Part shown: positions 34,444 to 42,412 of the stretch, in pieces
Numbering within the stretch: the first letter of the stretch is position 1
How the letters are laid out: each line of letters opens with the position of its first letter
From: Amycolatopsis iheyensis
GTDB taxonomy: Bacteria > Actinomycetota > Actinomycetes > Mycobacteriales > Pseudonocardiaceae
Reading direction: 5' to 3'
Assembly: GCF_024703995.1 (NCBI RefSeq)
Contig: NZ_JAMXQV010000042.1
Span: 1-64,000, forward strand
DNA: 64,000 bases
Notes under the pieces: model-generated
What the model was told of the DNA's origin: nothing
Database searches by the model: none
The model's input: only the letters and a program-made list of their open reading frames with translations
Position numbers and translations under genes: made by a program

Positions 34444-34893
34444 ATGGAAGAACCACAAAGCCGCAGCTCAGCCAGCAGCAAGCCCACGCTGGACGAGCTG
34501 CTCGAGGAACCGGTGGAGCTGCGCCTGCCCGCCATGGCGGAGCAGATTCCCCTGGTCCGGATGCTCACGCACGGCGTCGTCTCGCGCGCCGACTTCGGCC
34601 TCGACGCCATCGCCGACGCCAAGATGGCCGTCGACGAGGCGTGCGCGCAGCTCGTCCAGCTCGCCGAGCTCGGCACCCAGCTGCACTGCCGCTTCGTGCA
34701 GGCCGCCGACGGTCTGCACGTCGTCGTCTCGACCCGCTCGAACGACCCGCGGCCGCCGAGTGACCGCACCTTCGGCTGGCACGTGCTGACCACGCTGAGC
34801 CGGTCGGTGACCGCGCACTGCGACGTCCTACCCGGTGGGGGCGCGGGCATCGTCACGATCGAGCTGGTGCTCAACCCGGGAACGAGCGCGTGA
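34444..34893 (+). CDS. RsbW-like anti-sigma factor (HATPase)
   Basis: The product has 149 residues. The GHKL kinase-like fold is recognisable from VELRLPAMAEQIPLVRMLTH, FGLDAIADAKMAVDEACAQL (helix with the N-box-like Glu/Asp) and TFGWHVLTTLSRSV. Such proteins bind SigB/SigF and phosphorylate STAS antagonists. An in-frame GTG at 34378 would overlap the previous stop but include the promoter; I prefer ATG 34444. Its stop overlaps the sigma-factor GTG by four bases, so the pair is translationally coupled. Confidence 0.82.
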   Translation: MEEPQSRSSASSKPTLDELLEEPVELRLPAMAEQIPLVRMLTHGVVSRADFGLDAIADAKMAVDEACAQLVQLAELGTQLHCRFVQAADGLHVVVSTRSNDPRPPSDRTFGWHVLTTLSRSVTAHCDVLPGGGAGIVTIELVLNPGTSA

Positions 34894-35681
34894 GCGGCGA
34901 GCGCAAAGCCCTCCTCCACCGGCCCGACGAGTACGCCCACTGCGAGCCGCTGTTCGACGAGCTCGGCACCCTCGAACCCGACGATCCGCGGCGGGACGTG
35001 GTCCGGAGCAAGCTGGTCACCGAGCTGCTCCCGCTCGCCGAGCACATCGCGACGCGCTTCTCGGGCCGCGGCGAGCCCCGCGAGGACCTGGTCCAGGTGG
35101 CCCGGATCGGCCTGATCAACGCCGTCGACCGGTTCGACCCCACCCGCGGCCACGACTTCCTGTCCTTCGCGGTGCCGACGATCATGGGTGAGGTCCGCCG
35201 GCACTTCCGCGACACCGGCTGGTCCGTGCGGGTGCCGCGGCGGCTCAAGGAGCTGCACCTTTCGCTGAGCCAGGGCTCGGCGGTGCTCTCGCAGCGCCTC
35301 GGCCGCGCGCCGACGCCCACCGAACTGGCCGAGCACCTCGGGCTGGACGTCGACGACGTCCGCGAAGGCCTGCTCGCCGGCAACGCCTACCAGGCCCTGT
35401 CGGTCGACAAGCCGGTCCACGACGACGCCGAGGCGCTGTCGCTGGCCGACACCATGGGGGAACCGGACCACGAGATGGCCATGGTGGAAAACCACGAGGC
35501 CCTCCAGCCGCTGCTGCAGGAGCTGCCGAAGCGGGAGCGCGCGATCCTCGTCATGCGGTTCTTCGGCGGGCTGACCCAGACCCAGATCGCCGACCGCGTC
35601 GGCATCTCCCAGATGCACGTCTCCCGGCTGCTGTCGCAGACCCTGGAGCAGCTGCGCGGCAAGCTCACCGGCGAAGGCTAG
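34890..35681 (+). CDS. SigB/SigF-family RNA polymerase sigma factor
   Basis: The product has 263 residues. Region 2 (about 45-110) includes REDLVQVARIGLINAVDRFD and FLSFAVPTIMGEVRRHFRDT; region 3 (about 120-190) includes RAPTPTELAEHLGLDVDDV; region 4 (about 205-258) includes LPKRERAILVMRFFGGLTQT and QIADRVGISQMHVSRLL. This matches the stress/sporulation SigB-SigF-SigG group of actinomycetes. Coupled to the anti-sigma gene (GTGA overlap). Thirteen SigB-type promoter elements around it suggest that it governs its own neighbourhood. Confidence 0.92.
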   Translation: MSGERKALLHRPDEYAHCEPLFDELGTLEPDDPRRDVVRSKLVTELLPLAEHIATRFSGRGEPREDLVQVARIGLINAVDRFDPTRGHDFLSFAVPTIMGEVRRHFRDTGWSVRVPRRLKELHLSLSQGSAVLSQRLGRAPTPTELAEHLGLDVDDVREGLLAGNAYQALSVDKPVHDDAEALSLADTMGEPDHEMAMVENHEALQPLLQELPKRERAILVMRFFGGLTQTQIADRVGISQMHVSRLLSQTLEQLRGKLTGEG

Positions 35682-35727
35682 GGCCGGCCACCCGGCCGGC
35701 CCCGCCTGCCAAGGTCAGCTGCCTGGG

Positions 35728-37245
35728 TCAGCGCAGCCAGCCGGGGCGGCCGCCCTTCCCGAGCCGCCGCCACTGCCGGCCGAACGTCTCCCGCAGGTCC
35801 TCCGCCCGGACCGCGTCTTCGGCGTAGAGCATCCCGAACGTGAACGTGTTCTGCCCTTCGCCGTGCCCGGCGATGGTGAGGTGGTGCAGGACGTCCCGGC
35901 CGACCACGGTGTCCTGGTGCTCGCCCAGCGTGCTCTGGACGGCCTTGACGTTCTTGCGCCACTGCCGCAGCTTCTTGCCGTAGACCGGCTTCACGGTGTC
36001 CGCCGCGTAGCGGGCGCGCTTCGCCTTCTTGCGGACGTCGTGCAACGCCGTCTCGAGCTCCTCGCCCGTCAAACCGGTCGTCGCCGCCTCGGCCCGGCGG
36101 AGCTTCCTGGCGGCCTTGCGCACCGGTTCGCGCAGTGCGGACTTCGCCGGCTTGCGGGCCTTCGCCGTCAGCGGGGGTGCGGTCACCAGGTCGTCGAGCG
36201 CGCGGAGCAGGTGCCGGTACCGCTTGCCGGTCAGCGCGGCCATGGCCTTCGTCCGGCCTTCTTCGGCCTCGCGGGCGAAGTAGCGGGTGAGGTACTGGCG
36301 CAGTGGCCCGAACACCAGCTCCGGCGGGACGTCGTCGAGCTGTGCGCGCAGCCGTTCCTCACCGACTTCGGTGTCCCTGGCCGGCGCCAGCTGCTGCCCG
36401 AGCCGCTGCAGCTCGGCCGCCAGCGCCGCGGTGCGCTTCTTGTCCACAATGGACCCGAACGTGCGGAGCGTGCTGCGCAGCTTCCGGGTCGCCACCCGCA
36501 TCTGGTGCACGGAGTCCTCGACGTCCAGCCGCACCCCGACGTCCGCCCGGCGCAACCGGGCCTGGTGCTCGCGCAGGGACGCCAGCACGACGTCGCCCGC
36601 CGTCGGCTTCTCGCGGGCGCGCGGCGGCCGCGGGACGCGGTCGCCGATCAGGCGCCGCAGCTTCGAGGGCCACGGCGAGGCGGACGCGCCGGCGTCGGCC
36701 AGCGCCCGGTCGAAGTCGTCGAGCCGGCCGGGCGCGGTGCCGGGGTCGAGCTCCAGCTCCAGCTCACGCCACTTGTCCAGGTGCGCGCCGTCGCCGCCGA
36801 CCTCGCCGGTCACGTGGTCGTCGGTCAGCGTCGCGATCGTGCGGCCCTCGCCGTCGGCGAGCCGGTGCTCGAACCGGTCGGTGCGCAGGTGCGCGATCGG
36901 CACCAGCTTCTCCCCCAGCGTGTAGGCGGCCACCAGGCGCCGCAGCCGGCCGGGCACCTTGTTCGGGTCGCCGCCCAGCGGCAGCTGGATCTCCTGCCGC
37001 TCGTCGGCCGAGACGGGCAGCTTGAGGTGCCAGCCCGCGTCGTGGCCGCCGACGCGCCGCCGGAGCGTGATGCCGCCGCGCGCCAGGCGGAAGCTCGCGG
37101 TGTCGTAGTAGGACGCGTCGAGCAGGTGCTCGACCGGGTCGTCCTGCGTCTCGACGCCCGCGACGCCGATCAGCCGGGGCACGCCGCTGCCCGCGACGAT
37201 CTCGTACTTGCGCTCGCGCTCGGTCACCGACGACGGCGCTGCCAT
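35728..37245 (-). CDS. CYTH-CHAD domain protein
   Basis: The product has 505 residues. An N-terminal CYTH triphosphate tunnel domain (about 8-200; VTERERKYEI with the EXEXK-like motif, ASYYDTASFRLARGGITLRR, HLKLP) is joined to a CHAD helical domain (about 225-500; VHQMRVATRKLRSTLRTF and HDVRKKAKRARYAADTV with conserved His). Families of this kind bind polyphosphate or hydrolyse triphosphates. ATG 37245 lies six bases after GGGAGG; a second ATG at 37251 is too close to it. A SigB-type promoter lies upstream. Confidence 0.88.
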   Translation of the reverse strand: MAAPSSVTERERKYEIVAGSGVPRLIGVAGVETQDDPVEHLLDASYYDTASFRLARGGITLRRRVGGHDAGWHLKLPVSADERQEIQLPLGGDPNKVPGRLRRLVAAYTLGEKLVPIAHLRTDRFEHRLADGEGRTIATLTDDHVTGEVGGDGAHLDKWRELELELDPGTAPGRLDDFDRALADAGASASPWPSKLRRLIGDRVPRPPRAREKPTAGDVVLASLREHQARLRRADVGVRLDVEDSVHQMRVATRKLRSTLRTFGSIVDKKRTAALAAELQRLGQQLAPARDTEVGEERLRAQLDDVPPELVFGPLRQYLTRYFAREAEEGRTKAMAALTGKRYRHLLRALDDLVTAPPLTAKARKPAKSALREPVRKAARKLRRAEAATTGLTGEELETALHDVRKKAKRARYAADTVKPVYGKKLRQWRKNVKAVQSTLGEHQDTVVGRDVLHHLTIAGHGEGQNTFTFGMLYAEDAVRAEDLRETFGRQWRRLGKGGRPGWLR

Positions 37246-37278
37246 GGTCATCCTCCCTGGGGCCGATGTGCCTGCCGG

Positions 37279-37304
37279 GTACCCGGCCGACACCAGGTCG
37301 ACAC
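37279..37304 (-). promoter_or_regulatory. SigB-type promoter of the CYTH-CHAD gene
   Basis: On the minus strand GTGT (37301-37304), 16 bases, GGGTAC (37279-37284). Confidence 0.55.
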
Positions 37305-37306
37305 GG

Positions 37307-37331
37307 GATTCGGCACGCGGGCAACGGGTAT
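37307..37331 (+). promoter_or_regulatory. SigB-type promoter of the hemerythrin-like gene
   Basis: GATT (37307-37310), 15 bases, GGGTAT (37326-37331). It is back to back with the CYTH-CHAD promoter. Confidence 0.55.
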
Positions 37332-37369
37332 CCGGGCCGGGAAATCCCGAGTCCGGACCAGGAGCCTGC

Positions 37370-37912
37370 ATGAACGGCAGCCAGCCCGCAACCGACCTGA
37401 CCACCGTCCTCGCCGCCGACCACCGGCAGCTCGACCGGCTGTGCACCGAGCTCGAGCTCGGCCAGGGCAGCCCGGAGAACCGCAAGGACCTCGCCGACCA
37501 CCTCATCGCCGAGGTGGTCCGGCACACCGTCGCCGAAGAGTCCTTTCTGGACGGCGGCGACCGCGACCTCGCCGAAGCGGACCGCCTGATGCGGCAGCTG
37601 GAGGGCGCGGGCCCCCAGGAGCCGCGCTTCGAACGGCTGCTGGGCGGGCTGATCCGCGCCGTCCGGCGGCACGTCCGCGGCGAAGGACCCGAAGCGGTGC
37701 GCCAGGTGCGGCTCGCCTGCTCCCCCGAACGGCGCAGCGAGCTGGGCGAACAGGTCGTCGCGGCGCGCGACGCGGCGGCGACGCTGCCGCACCCGGACCT
37801 CGCCGACCGGATGCCGCAGGCCGACCAGCTGTGGCCGGGGCCGGGGTTCGTCGACCGGGCGCGGGCCGCGCTGTGCCCACCGGACGACGGTGCGCGGAGC
37901 GCGTCGGGTTGA
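37370..37912 (+). CDS. Hemerythrin HHE-domain protein
   Basis: The product has 180 residues. DLTTVLAADHRQLDRLCTEL, LADHLIAEVVRHTVAEESFL and LLGGLIRAVRRHVRGEGPEA give the His/Glu pattern of HHE four-helix bundles that bind a di-iron site or sense O2/NO. AGGAG lies six bases before the ATG. Role inferred as redox stress sensing or protection; no partner is evident. Confidence 0.8.
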   Translation: MNGSQPATDLTTVLAADHRQLDRLCTELELGQGSPENRKDLADHLIAEVVRHTVAEESFLDGGDRDLAEADRLMRQLEGAGPQEPRFERLLGGLIRAVRRHVRGEGPEAVRQVRLACSPERRSELGEQVVAARDAAATLPHPDLADRMPQADQLWPGPGFVDRARAALCPPDDGARSASG

Positions 37913-37922
37913 ATGGCGGATC

Positions 37923-38723
37923 ATGAGCATCGGTGAAGACGAGTGGGCCCGCGACCGAGCCGCCTTCGGGCCGGACGACGCGGTGGCGCCGGGCCCGCTC
38001 GCGCGCCAGCTCGCCGACCTCACCCGCACCCTGCTCGACGAGGCGCCCACCGTCGGGGGCGTGCTCAAGCTGGTGGTGGGGGCCGCGAGCGCGCTCGTCC
38101 CGGACGCCGACCTGGTCAGCGTCACCCTCCGCACCTCCGACGGCACGTACCACACCCCGGTCGAGACCGACCCGCTGGCCGAGCGGCTCGACCTGCTGCA
38201 GTACGAGCACGACGAAGGCCCCTGCGTCGAGTCGGCCCGGCCGGACGGCCCGGCGCTCGGCTGGTCCCAGGACGTCGGCCACGACCCGCGCTGGCCCTCG
38301 TTCGGCCCCGGCGCCGCCGCGTACGGCTACCACTCGGTGCTGGCCACCGCGCTGCTGCCGGACGCGCGCCCGCCCCGGCTGTCCGGCGCGCTCAACATCT
38401 ACTCGGGCCGGCCGGGCGCGTTCGACAGCCGGGCGGTCGACATCGCCCTGCTGCTGGCGACGCACGCGTCGCTGGCCCTGGCGCACACCGAGGCGGTCGC
38501 CTCGGCCGAGCTGGAGCGCACGCACCTGCGCCGCGCGGTGGACAGCCGGGACGTCATCGGCCAGGCGAAGGGCATCCTGATGCAGCGCCGCGGCATTTCC
38601 GCCGACGAGGCCTTCGACGTGCTGCGGCAGGCGTCCCAGGAACTGAACGTGAAGCTGGCGGACCTGGCGCGGACCCTCGCCACCCGGCACACCGAAGTCG
38701 ACCTGCCGGCCGCGGAGTCCTGA
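37923..38723 (+). CDS. GAF-ANTAR regulatory protein
   Basis: The product has 266 residues. The GAF domain spans about 45-195 (LLQYEHDEGPCVESARPDGP, SVLATALLPD) and ANTAR about 205-258 (RDVIGQAKGILMQRRGISAD, EAFDVLRQASQELN). Paralogous in layout to the 27.8-28.5 kb gene. It starts 10 bases after the hemerythrin-like gene stops and may be co-transcribed. A 40-base palindrome follows its stop. Confidence 0.88.
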   Translation: MSIGEDEWARDRAAFGPDDAVAPGPLARQLADLTRTLLDEAPTVGGVLKLVVGAASALVPDADLVSVTLRTSDGTYHTPVETDPLAERLDLLQYEHDEGPCVESARPDGPALGWSQDVGHDPRWPSFGPGAAAYGYHSVLATALLPDARPPRLSGALNIYSGRPGAFDSRAVDIALLLATHASLALAHTEAVASAELERTHLRRAVDSRDVIGQAKGILMQRRGISADEAFDVLRQASQELNVKLADLARTLATRHTEVDLPAAES

Positions 38724-38734
38724 CCCACGCACCG

Positions 38735-38774
38735 CTCGAGGGCGGCACTTTCACGTGAAAGTGCCGCCCTCGAG
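38735..38774. terminator. Perfect 40-bp palindrome between convergent genes
   Basis: The 20-base arm CTCGAGGGCGGCACTTTCAC is followed directly by its exact reverse complement. The GGCGGCACTTTC core is that of the hairpin at 22161-22187. It probably acts as a bidirectional terminator for the GAF-ANTAR gene and the membrane-protein gene. Confidence 0.75.
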
Positions 38775-38790
38775 GTGGGTGTGAGCGGGG

Positions 38791-39261
38791 TTACTGCGCG
38801 GAGTACGGGGTCTGGTGCTCGATCGACGGGCTGACGTTCGGGTACCGGCCTTCCTGACCCGGCACCGGCGTCACCGTCGGCGCCTGCAGCTCCGGGTCGA
38901 CCCGCTGCGGCGCCCCGCGGCGCTGGACGACCGCCTCGACCTCCTGCTCCCCGCGGATGCGGGACAGCACGCCGAGGGTGATGGCGTGCGCCAGGGCGAG
39001 GATCAGCAGCAGCACACCGAGCCGGCCGACGACGCCCGGCAGGTCACTGCCGCCCATGTCGATGGTCGAGACGAGCGCCAGCACCCCCAGCGTCGCCAGG
39101 TGGAACAACACGGTGACCAGCCGGGTCATCGAAGCGCCGGCGGCGGGGTCGCCGTAGGAGTTCTCCAAGTAACGGCGGCCGCTGCGGTAGATGATCTGCC
39201 CGTCGATCAGGACCAGCGCCACGCCGATCGCGAGAAACGACAGGTACGCGTTGGTGGTCAT
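38791..39261 (-). CDS. Small integral membrane protein
   Basis: The product has 156 residues. Three or more hydrophobic segments are visible (about 5-22, 48-65 and 75-98: AYLSFLAIGVALVLIDGQII, LVTVLFHLATLGVLALVSTI, LGVLLLILALAHAITLGVLS), then a cytoplasmic tail with VVQRRGAPQRVDPELQAPTV. No named family recognised. A strong SigB-type promoter (39299-39324) points to stress expression. Confidence 0.75.
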   Translation of the reverse strand: MTTNAYLSFLAIGVALVLIDGQIIYRSGRRYLENSYGDPAAGASMTRLVTVLFHLATLGVLALVSTIDMGGSDLPGVVGRLGVLLLILALAHAITLGVLSRIRGEQEVEAVVQRRGAPQRVDPELQAPTVTPVPGQEGRYPNVSPSIEHQTPYSAQ

Positions 39262-39298
39262 GCCGGACGCTCCTTCCTGGGGGACCTCTCCGGAAGAG

Positions 39299-39324
39299 GT
39301 ACCCGGCAGGTTGCGCAGGGAAAC
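39299..39324 (-). promoter_or_regulatory. SigB-type promoter of the 39261 membrane-protein gene
   Basis: On the minus strand GTTT (39321-39324), 16 bases, GGGTAC (39299-39304). Confidence 0.7.
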
Positions 39325-39331
39325 GCCGCGG

Positions 39332-40171
39332 TCACCCCGTGAATGTGTCCGGGTCGGGCCCGGTGCGGCGGCCGTCGTCGAGCTTGCCGACCGCGGTCAT
39401 GTCCTCGTCGTCGAGCTCGAAGCCGAAGACGTCGATGTTCTCCCGGATCCGCTCGGGCGTGGCCGACTTCGGGAACACGATGTTCCCGAGCTGGATGTGC
39501 CAGCGCAGCACGACCTGCGCGGCGGTCCGGCCGTGCTTCCCGGCCAGCTCGGCCAGCACCGGGTCTTCGAGGACCTCCGCCTGCGCCAGCGGGCTCCAGG
39601 CTTCCGTCGCGATGCCGTGGGACTGGTGGTAGGCGCGCAGTTCCGTCTGCTGCAGCGCGGGGTGCAGCTCGATCTGGTTGACCGCGGGCACGGTGCCGGT
39701 CTCTTCGGCGAGCCGCTCGAGGTGGGCCGGCTGGAAGTTCGACACCCCGATCGCGCGGGCCTTGCCCGCCCGCAGGATGTCTTCGAAGCCTTGCCACGTC
39801 CGGACGTAGGTGTCCTTGTGCGGCAACGGCCAGTGGATCAGGTAGAGGTCGACGTACTCGAGGCCGAGGCGTTGCAGGCTGCCTTCGAGCGCGTTGATCG
39901 CGTTGTCGTGGCCGTGCGCGTCGTTCGCCAGCTTCGTGGTGACGAACACGTCTTCACGCGCCAAGCCGGATTCCGCGATGCCGGCGCCGACCCCCTCCTC
40001 GTTGCGGTACATCTGCGCCGTGTCGATGTGGCGGTAGCCCGCTTCCAGGGCCGTGCGCACGGCCCCGGCGGTCTGTTCGGGCGGGATTTGGAACACGCCG
40101 AACCCGAACTGCGGGATGGACACGCCGTTGTTCAGCTCCACGGCGGGGACGTCGGCAGTGGTGGTGGTCAT
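39332..40171 (-). CDS. Aldo/keto reductase
   Basis: The product has 279 residues. The AKR barrel is shown by GYRHIDTAQMYRNEEGVGAG (catalytic Asp and Tyr), ITTKL-like VFVTTKLANDAHGHDN (Lys), DLYLIHWPLP (His) and IGVSNFQPAHLERLAEET. It resembles 2,5-diketo-gluconate reductase-type AKR5 enzymes, which reduce small carbonyls with NADPH. ATG 40171 lies nine bases from a GGGTAG -10 element without a clear ribosome-binding site. Confidence 0.88.
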   Translation of the reverse strand: MTTTTADVPAVELNNGVSIPQFGFGVFQIPPEQTAGAVRTALEAGYRHIDTAQMYRNEEGVGAGIAESGLAREDVFVTTKLANDAHGHDNAINALEGSLQRLGLEYVDLYLIHWPLPHKDTYVRTWQGFEDILRAGKARAIGVSNFQPAHLERLAEETGTVPAVNQIELHPALQQTELRAYHQSHGIATEAWSPLAQAEVLEDPVLAELAGKHGRTAAQVVLRWHIQLGNIVFPKSATPERIRENIDVFGFELDDEDMTAVGKLDDGRRTGPDPDTFTG

Positions 40172-40180
40172 GGTTGCGGC

Positions 40181-40206
40181 CTACCCGAGGTCTCCGGGCA
40201 CGAAAC
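40181..40206 (-). promoter_or_regulatory. SigB-type promoter of the aldo/keto reductase gene
   Basis: On the minus strand GTTT (40203-40206), 16 bases, GGGTAG (40181-40186). Confidence 0.55.
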
Positions 40207-40251
40207 ACGGCGGGGCGGCACCCGCCCCGCCGTGTCACTCGATCGTGTGAA

Positions 40252-40713
40252 CTAGCTGCCGGGCCGGTCCACGTCACCGCGCCAGGCGCCGGTCTCCCGG
40301 CCGCGCTGCTCGATGAACTCCTTGAACCGCTTGAGATCGCCCTTCACCCGGCGGTCGAGCACGCCCAGCTTGTCGGCGACGTTCTCGGCGAAGCCCTCCG
40401 GGTCGATGTCCATCTGCGCGGTCACCCGCGTGTGGGAGTCGTCGAGCCGGTGGAAGGTGATGACGCCGGCGTGGTCCGGCCCGGAGTCCGACGTCCAGGC
40501 GACCCGCTCTTCGGGGTGCTGCTCGGTGATCGTCGCGTCGAATTCGCGCGTCACGCCACCGAACCGCGTCACCCAGTGGGTGTGGGTGGCGTCCAGCTGA
40601 CGGATTTCCTCGACGCCTTCCATGAACTGCGGGAACTCCTCGAACTGCGTCCACTGGTTGTACGCGGTGGAAACGGGGACCTCCACGTCCACGATTTCGG
40701 TGATCGTGCTCAT
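40252..40713 (-). CDS. SRPBCC (polyketide cyclase-like) protein
   Basis: The product has 153 residues. ITEIVDVEVPVSTAYNQWTQ, then FPQFMEGVEEIRQLDATHTH and LGVLDRRVKGDLKRFKEFIE, mark a START-like helix-grip domain of the cyclase/dehydrase type often found in stress operons. Ligand unknown. GAGGAGG lies before the ATG, and a SigB-type promoter lies upstream with GTTT. Confidence 0.82.
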   Translation of the reverse strand: MSTITEIVDVEVPVSTAYNQWTQFEEFPQFMEGVEEIRQLDATHTHWVTRFGGVTREFDATITEQHPEERVAWTSDSGPDHAGVITFHRLDDSHTRVTAQMDIDPEGFAENVADKLGVLDRRVKGDLKRFKEFIEQRGRETGAWRGDVDRPGS

Positions 40714-40749
40714 GCACTCCTCCTCGGTGGGGTTGGCGGTACCGCTCGG

Positions 40750-40774
40750 CTACCCGGCGCCGGAACGGTCAAAC
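40750..40774 (-). promoter_or_regulatory. SigB-type promoter of the SRPBCC gene
   Basis: On the minus strand GTTT (40771-40774), 15 bases, GGGTAG (40750-40755). Confidence 0.6.
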
Positions 40775-40781
40775 CCGGCGT

Positions 40782-40807
40782 GGTTGACGTCGCGGCCCCC
40801 CGGGTAC
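40782..40807 (+). promoter_or_regulatory. SigB-type promoter of the holin-like operon
   Basis: GGTT (40782-40785), 16 bases, GGGTAC (40802-40807), 26 bases before the GTG. Confidence 0.6.
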
Positions 40808-40833
40808 ACGGCGGCCAGGCAAGGAGGTGTTGC

Positions 40834-41247
40834 GTGATCGAAGAAGTGAACAAGCAGCCGGCGGCCGACCGCTCGGTCGGTGAACTGGTGACGGACCTGA
40901 CCGGCGAGGTCAAGCGGCTCGTCCGGGACGAGATGCGGCTCGCGGTCTTCGAACTGCAGCGCAAGGGCAAGAAGATGGGCCTCGGCGCGGGACTGTTCGG
41001 CGCGGCGGGCCTGTTCGCGCTGTTCGGCGCCGGGACGCTGGTCGCGGCCGCCGTGCTGGCGCTCGCGCTGGTCGTGCCCGGCTGGCTGGCCGCGGTGCTC
41101 GTCGCGGTCGCGCTGTTCCTGGTCGCCGGGATCGCCGCGCTGGTCGGCAAGAAGGAAGTCACCCAAGGCGTGCCGCCGGTGCCCGAGGAAGCCATCAGCG
41201 GAGTCCGTGCGGACGTGGACACGGTGAAGCAGGGAGTGCACACATGA
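40834..41247 (+). CDS. Phage holin family (DUF1469-type) membrane protein
   Basis: The product has 137 residues. An amphipathic N-terminus (RSVGELVTDLTGEVKRLVRD, EMRLAVFELQRKGKKMG) precedes two membrane helices (about 47-70 and 76-100). Proteins of this kind are called holin superfamily III or Phage_holin_3_6 but usually are chromosomal envelope proteins. AAGGAGG lies before the GTG at 40834. First gene of a three-gene operon; its stop overlaps the next ATG by four bases. Confidence 0.8.
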   Translation: MIEEVNKQPAADRSVGELVTDLTGEVKRLVRDEMRLAVFELQRKGKKMGLGAGLFGAAGLFALFGAGTLVAAAVLALALVVPGWLAAVLVAVALFLVAGIAALVGKKEVTQGVPPVPEEAISGVRADVDTVKQGVHT

Positions 41248-41552
41248 GCGGCGACTTCCCGAAGAACGCCGAAGAGGCGCGCCTCGACCGGGACGCCACG
41301 CGCGAGGAGCTCACCGAGACCCTCGAAGCACTCGGGCAGAAGCTCGACGTCAAGTCCCGCGTCAAGGACGGCGTCGACGAGAAGCTCGACCAGGCGACCG
41401 CGAAGGTCGCGGACGTGACCAACGAGCCGACCGCGGTGAAGTTCCGCCAAGGCGCCGATGTCGTCCGGAGCAACCCGGTGCCGATCTTCGCCGGTGTGCT
41501 CGGCCTGGTGATCCTGATCCGGCTGATCCTGCGACGGAGGAACGACTCGTGA
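41244..41552 (+). CDS. DUF3618 membrane-anchored protein
   Basis: The product has 102 residues. EEARLDRDATREELTETLEALGQKLDVKSR is the DUF3618 signature; a helical spacer and one C-terminal membrane helix (VPIFAGVLGLVILIRLIL) follow. Overlaps both neighbours (ATGA, GTGA). Function unknown; the holin/DUF3618/DUF4235 order is common in actinomycetes and suggests one membrane complex. Confidence 0.82.
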   Translation: MSGDFPKNAEEARLDRDATREELTETLEALGQKLDVKSRVKDGVDEKLDQATAKVADVTNEPTAVKFRQGADVVRSNPVPIFAGVLGLVILIRLILRRRNDS

Positions 41553-41812
41553 ACAAGGTCCTGTACAAGCCGCTGAGCTGGGTCGTCGGCGCCCTCGGCG
41601 GCGTGCTCGCCGGCCAGGCCTTCAAGCAGGTCTGGAAGCGGGTGGCCGGCGAAGAAGACGCGCCCGACGCCACCGACCGCGACTACACCTGGACCCAGGT
41701 GCTCATCGCGGCGGCGGTGCAGGGCGCGATCTTCGCCGCCGTCAAGGCCGCGACCGAACGAGCCGGCGCGGTGGGCTACGAAAAAGCCACCGGTGAGTGG
41801 CCGGACGACTGA
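41549..41812 (+). CDS. DUF4235 membrane protein
   Basis: The product has 87 residues. YKPLSWVVGALGGVLAGQAF, KQVWKRVAGEEDAPDATDRD and VLIAAAVQGAIFAAVKAATE fit DUF4235, two hydrophobic helices with a polar loop. Last gene of the holin/DUF3618/DUF4235 operon. A hairpin at 41845-41875 follows. Confidence 0.82.
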   Translation: MNKVLYKPLSWVVGALGGVLAGQAFKQVWKRVAGEEDAPDATDRDYTWTQVLIAAAVQGAIFAAVKAATERAGAVGYEKATGEWPDD

Positions 41813-41844
41813 CCACTGCGTCCTTTGAGGACAGAGTGGACGGC

Positions 41845-41875
41845 GGGAGGCGTGACCGCGTCGGTCACGCCTCCC
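41845..41875. terminator. Bidirectional terminator hairpin
   Basis: GGGAGGCGTGACCG (41845-41858) pairs perfectly with CGGTCACGCCTCCC (41862-41875), loop CGT. It overlaps the 3' end of the STAS gene and follows the DUF4235 gene. Confidence 0.75.
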
Positions 41876-42245
41876 GGCCGGGCCGGGGTGCGACGCGGTC
41901 GGTCAGCTCGGAGACCGCTGCCGCGACACTCGGGTGGATTTCCAGCAGCCGGTCGGCGCCGGTGACTTCCAGCGAACGCGTCACCGAGTGCCCGGCGAGG
42001 ACGACGGTGACGACCGCCCGGTCGTTCGCCTGCAGCAGCGAACGAACTCCGGCGCAGCTGAGGAAGGCGACCCGGGTCAGGTCGACGACCAGCCGGTCGC
42101 CGGTGGCGAGCGCGTCGTCGAGTGCTTCGACGGTGGCGGCGTCGATGTCCCCCACCAAGGTGACGACGCGGACACCGCCCGGTCGCATGATGGTGGTGAC
42201 GGTCAAGCCGGACGGTTCGTCGATCGTGCGGAAAAGGTCGTACAT
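41865..42245 (-). CDS. STAS-domain anti-anti-sigma factor
   Basis: The product has 126 residues. VRVVTLVGDIDAATVEALDD, LVVDLTRVAFLSCAGVRSLL shows a complete STAS core with Ser in FLSCAG at the usual phosphorylation site. This makes it a better candidate partner of the RsbW-like protein at 34.4 kb than the 28.8 kb STAS protein. Start ATG 42245 (AGGGAG before it). Confidence 0.82.
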   Translation of the reverse strand: MYDLFRTIDEPSGLTVTTIMRPGGVRVVTLVGDIDAATVEALDDALATGDRLVVDLTRVAFLSCAGVRSLLQANDRAVVTVVLAGHSVTRSLEVTGADRLLEIHPSVAAAVSELTDRVAPRPGREA

Positions 42246-42412
42246 GGCGCTCCCTAGAAAGCGTGCAGGGGCGCTGACCGGAGCACGTGTTCTGAACAAC
42301 AGCCAACACCGTTGACCGTACGCCACTGCGCCCACAGGTCAACCCCGCGGGTTTCCCGCCTCCGACCTCGGGGAATCCGCCGGAGGCGCCCATCCGGCCC
42401 GGAAGGAGATCC

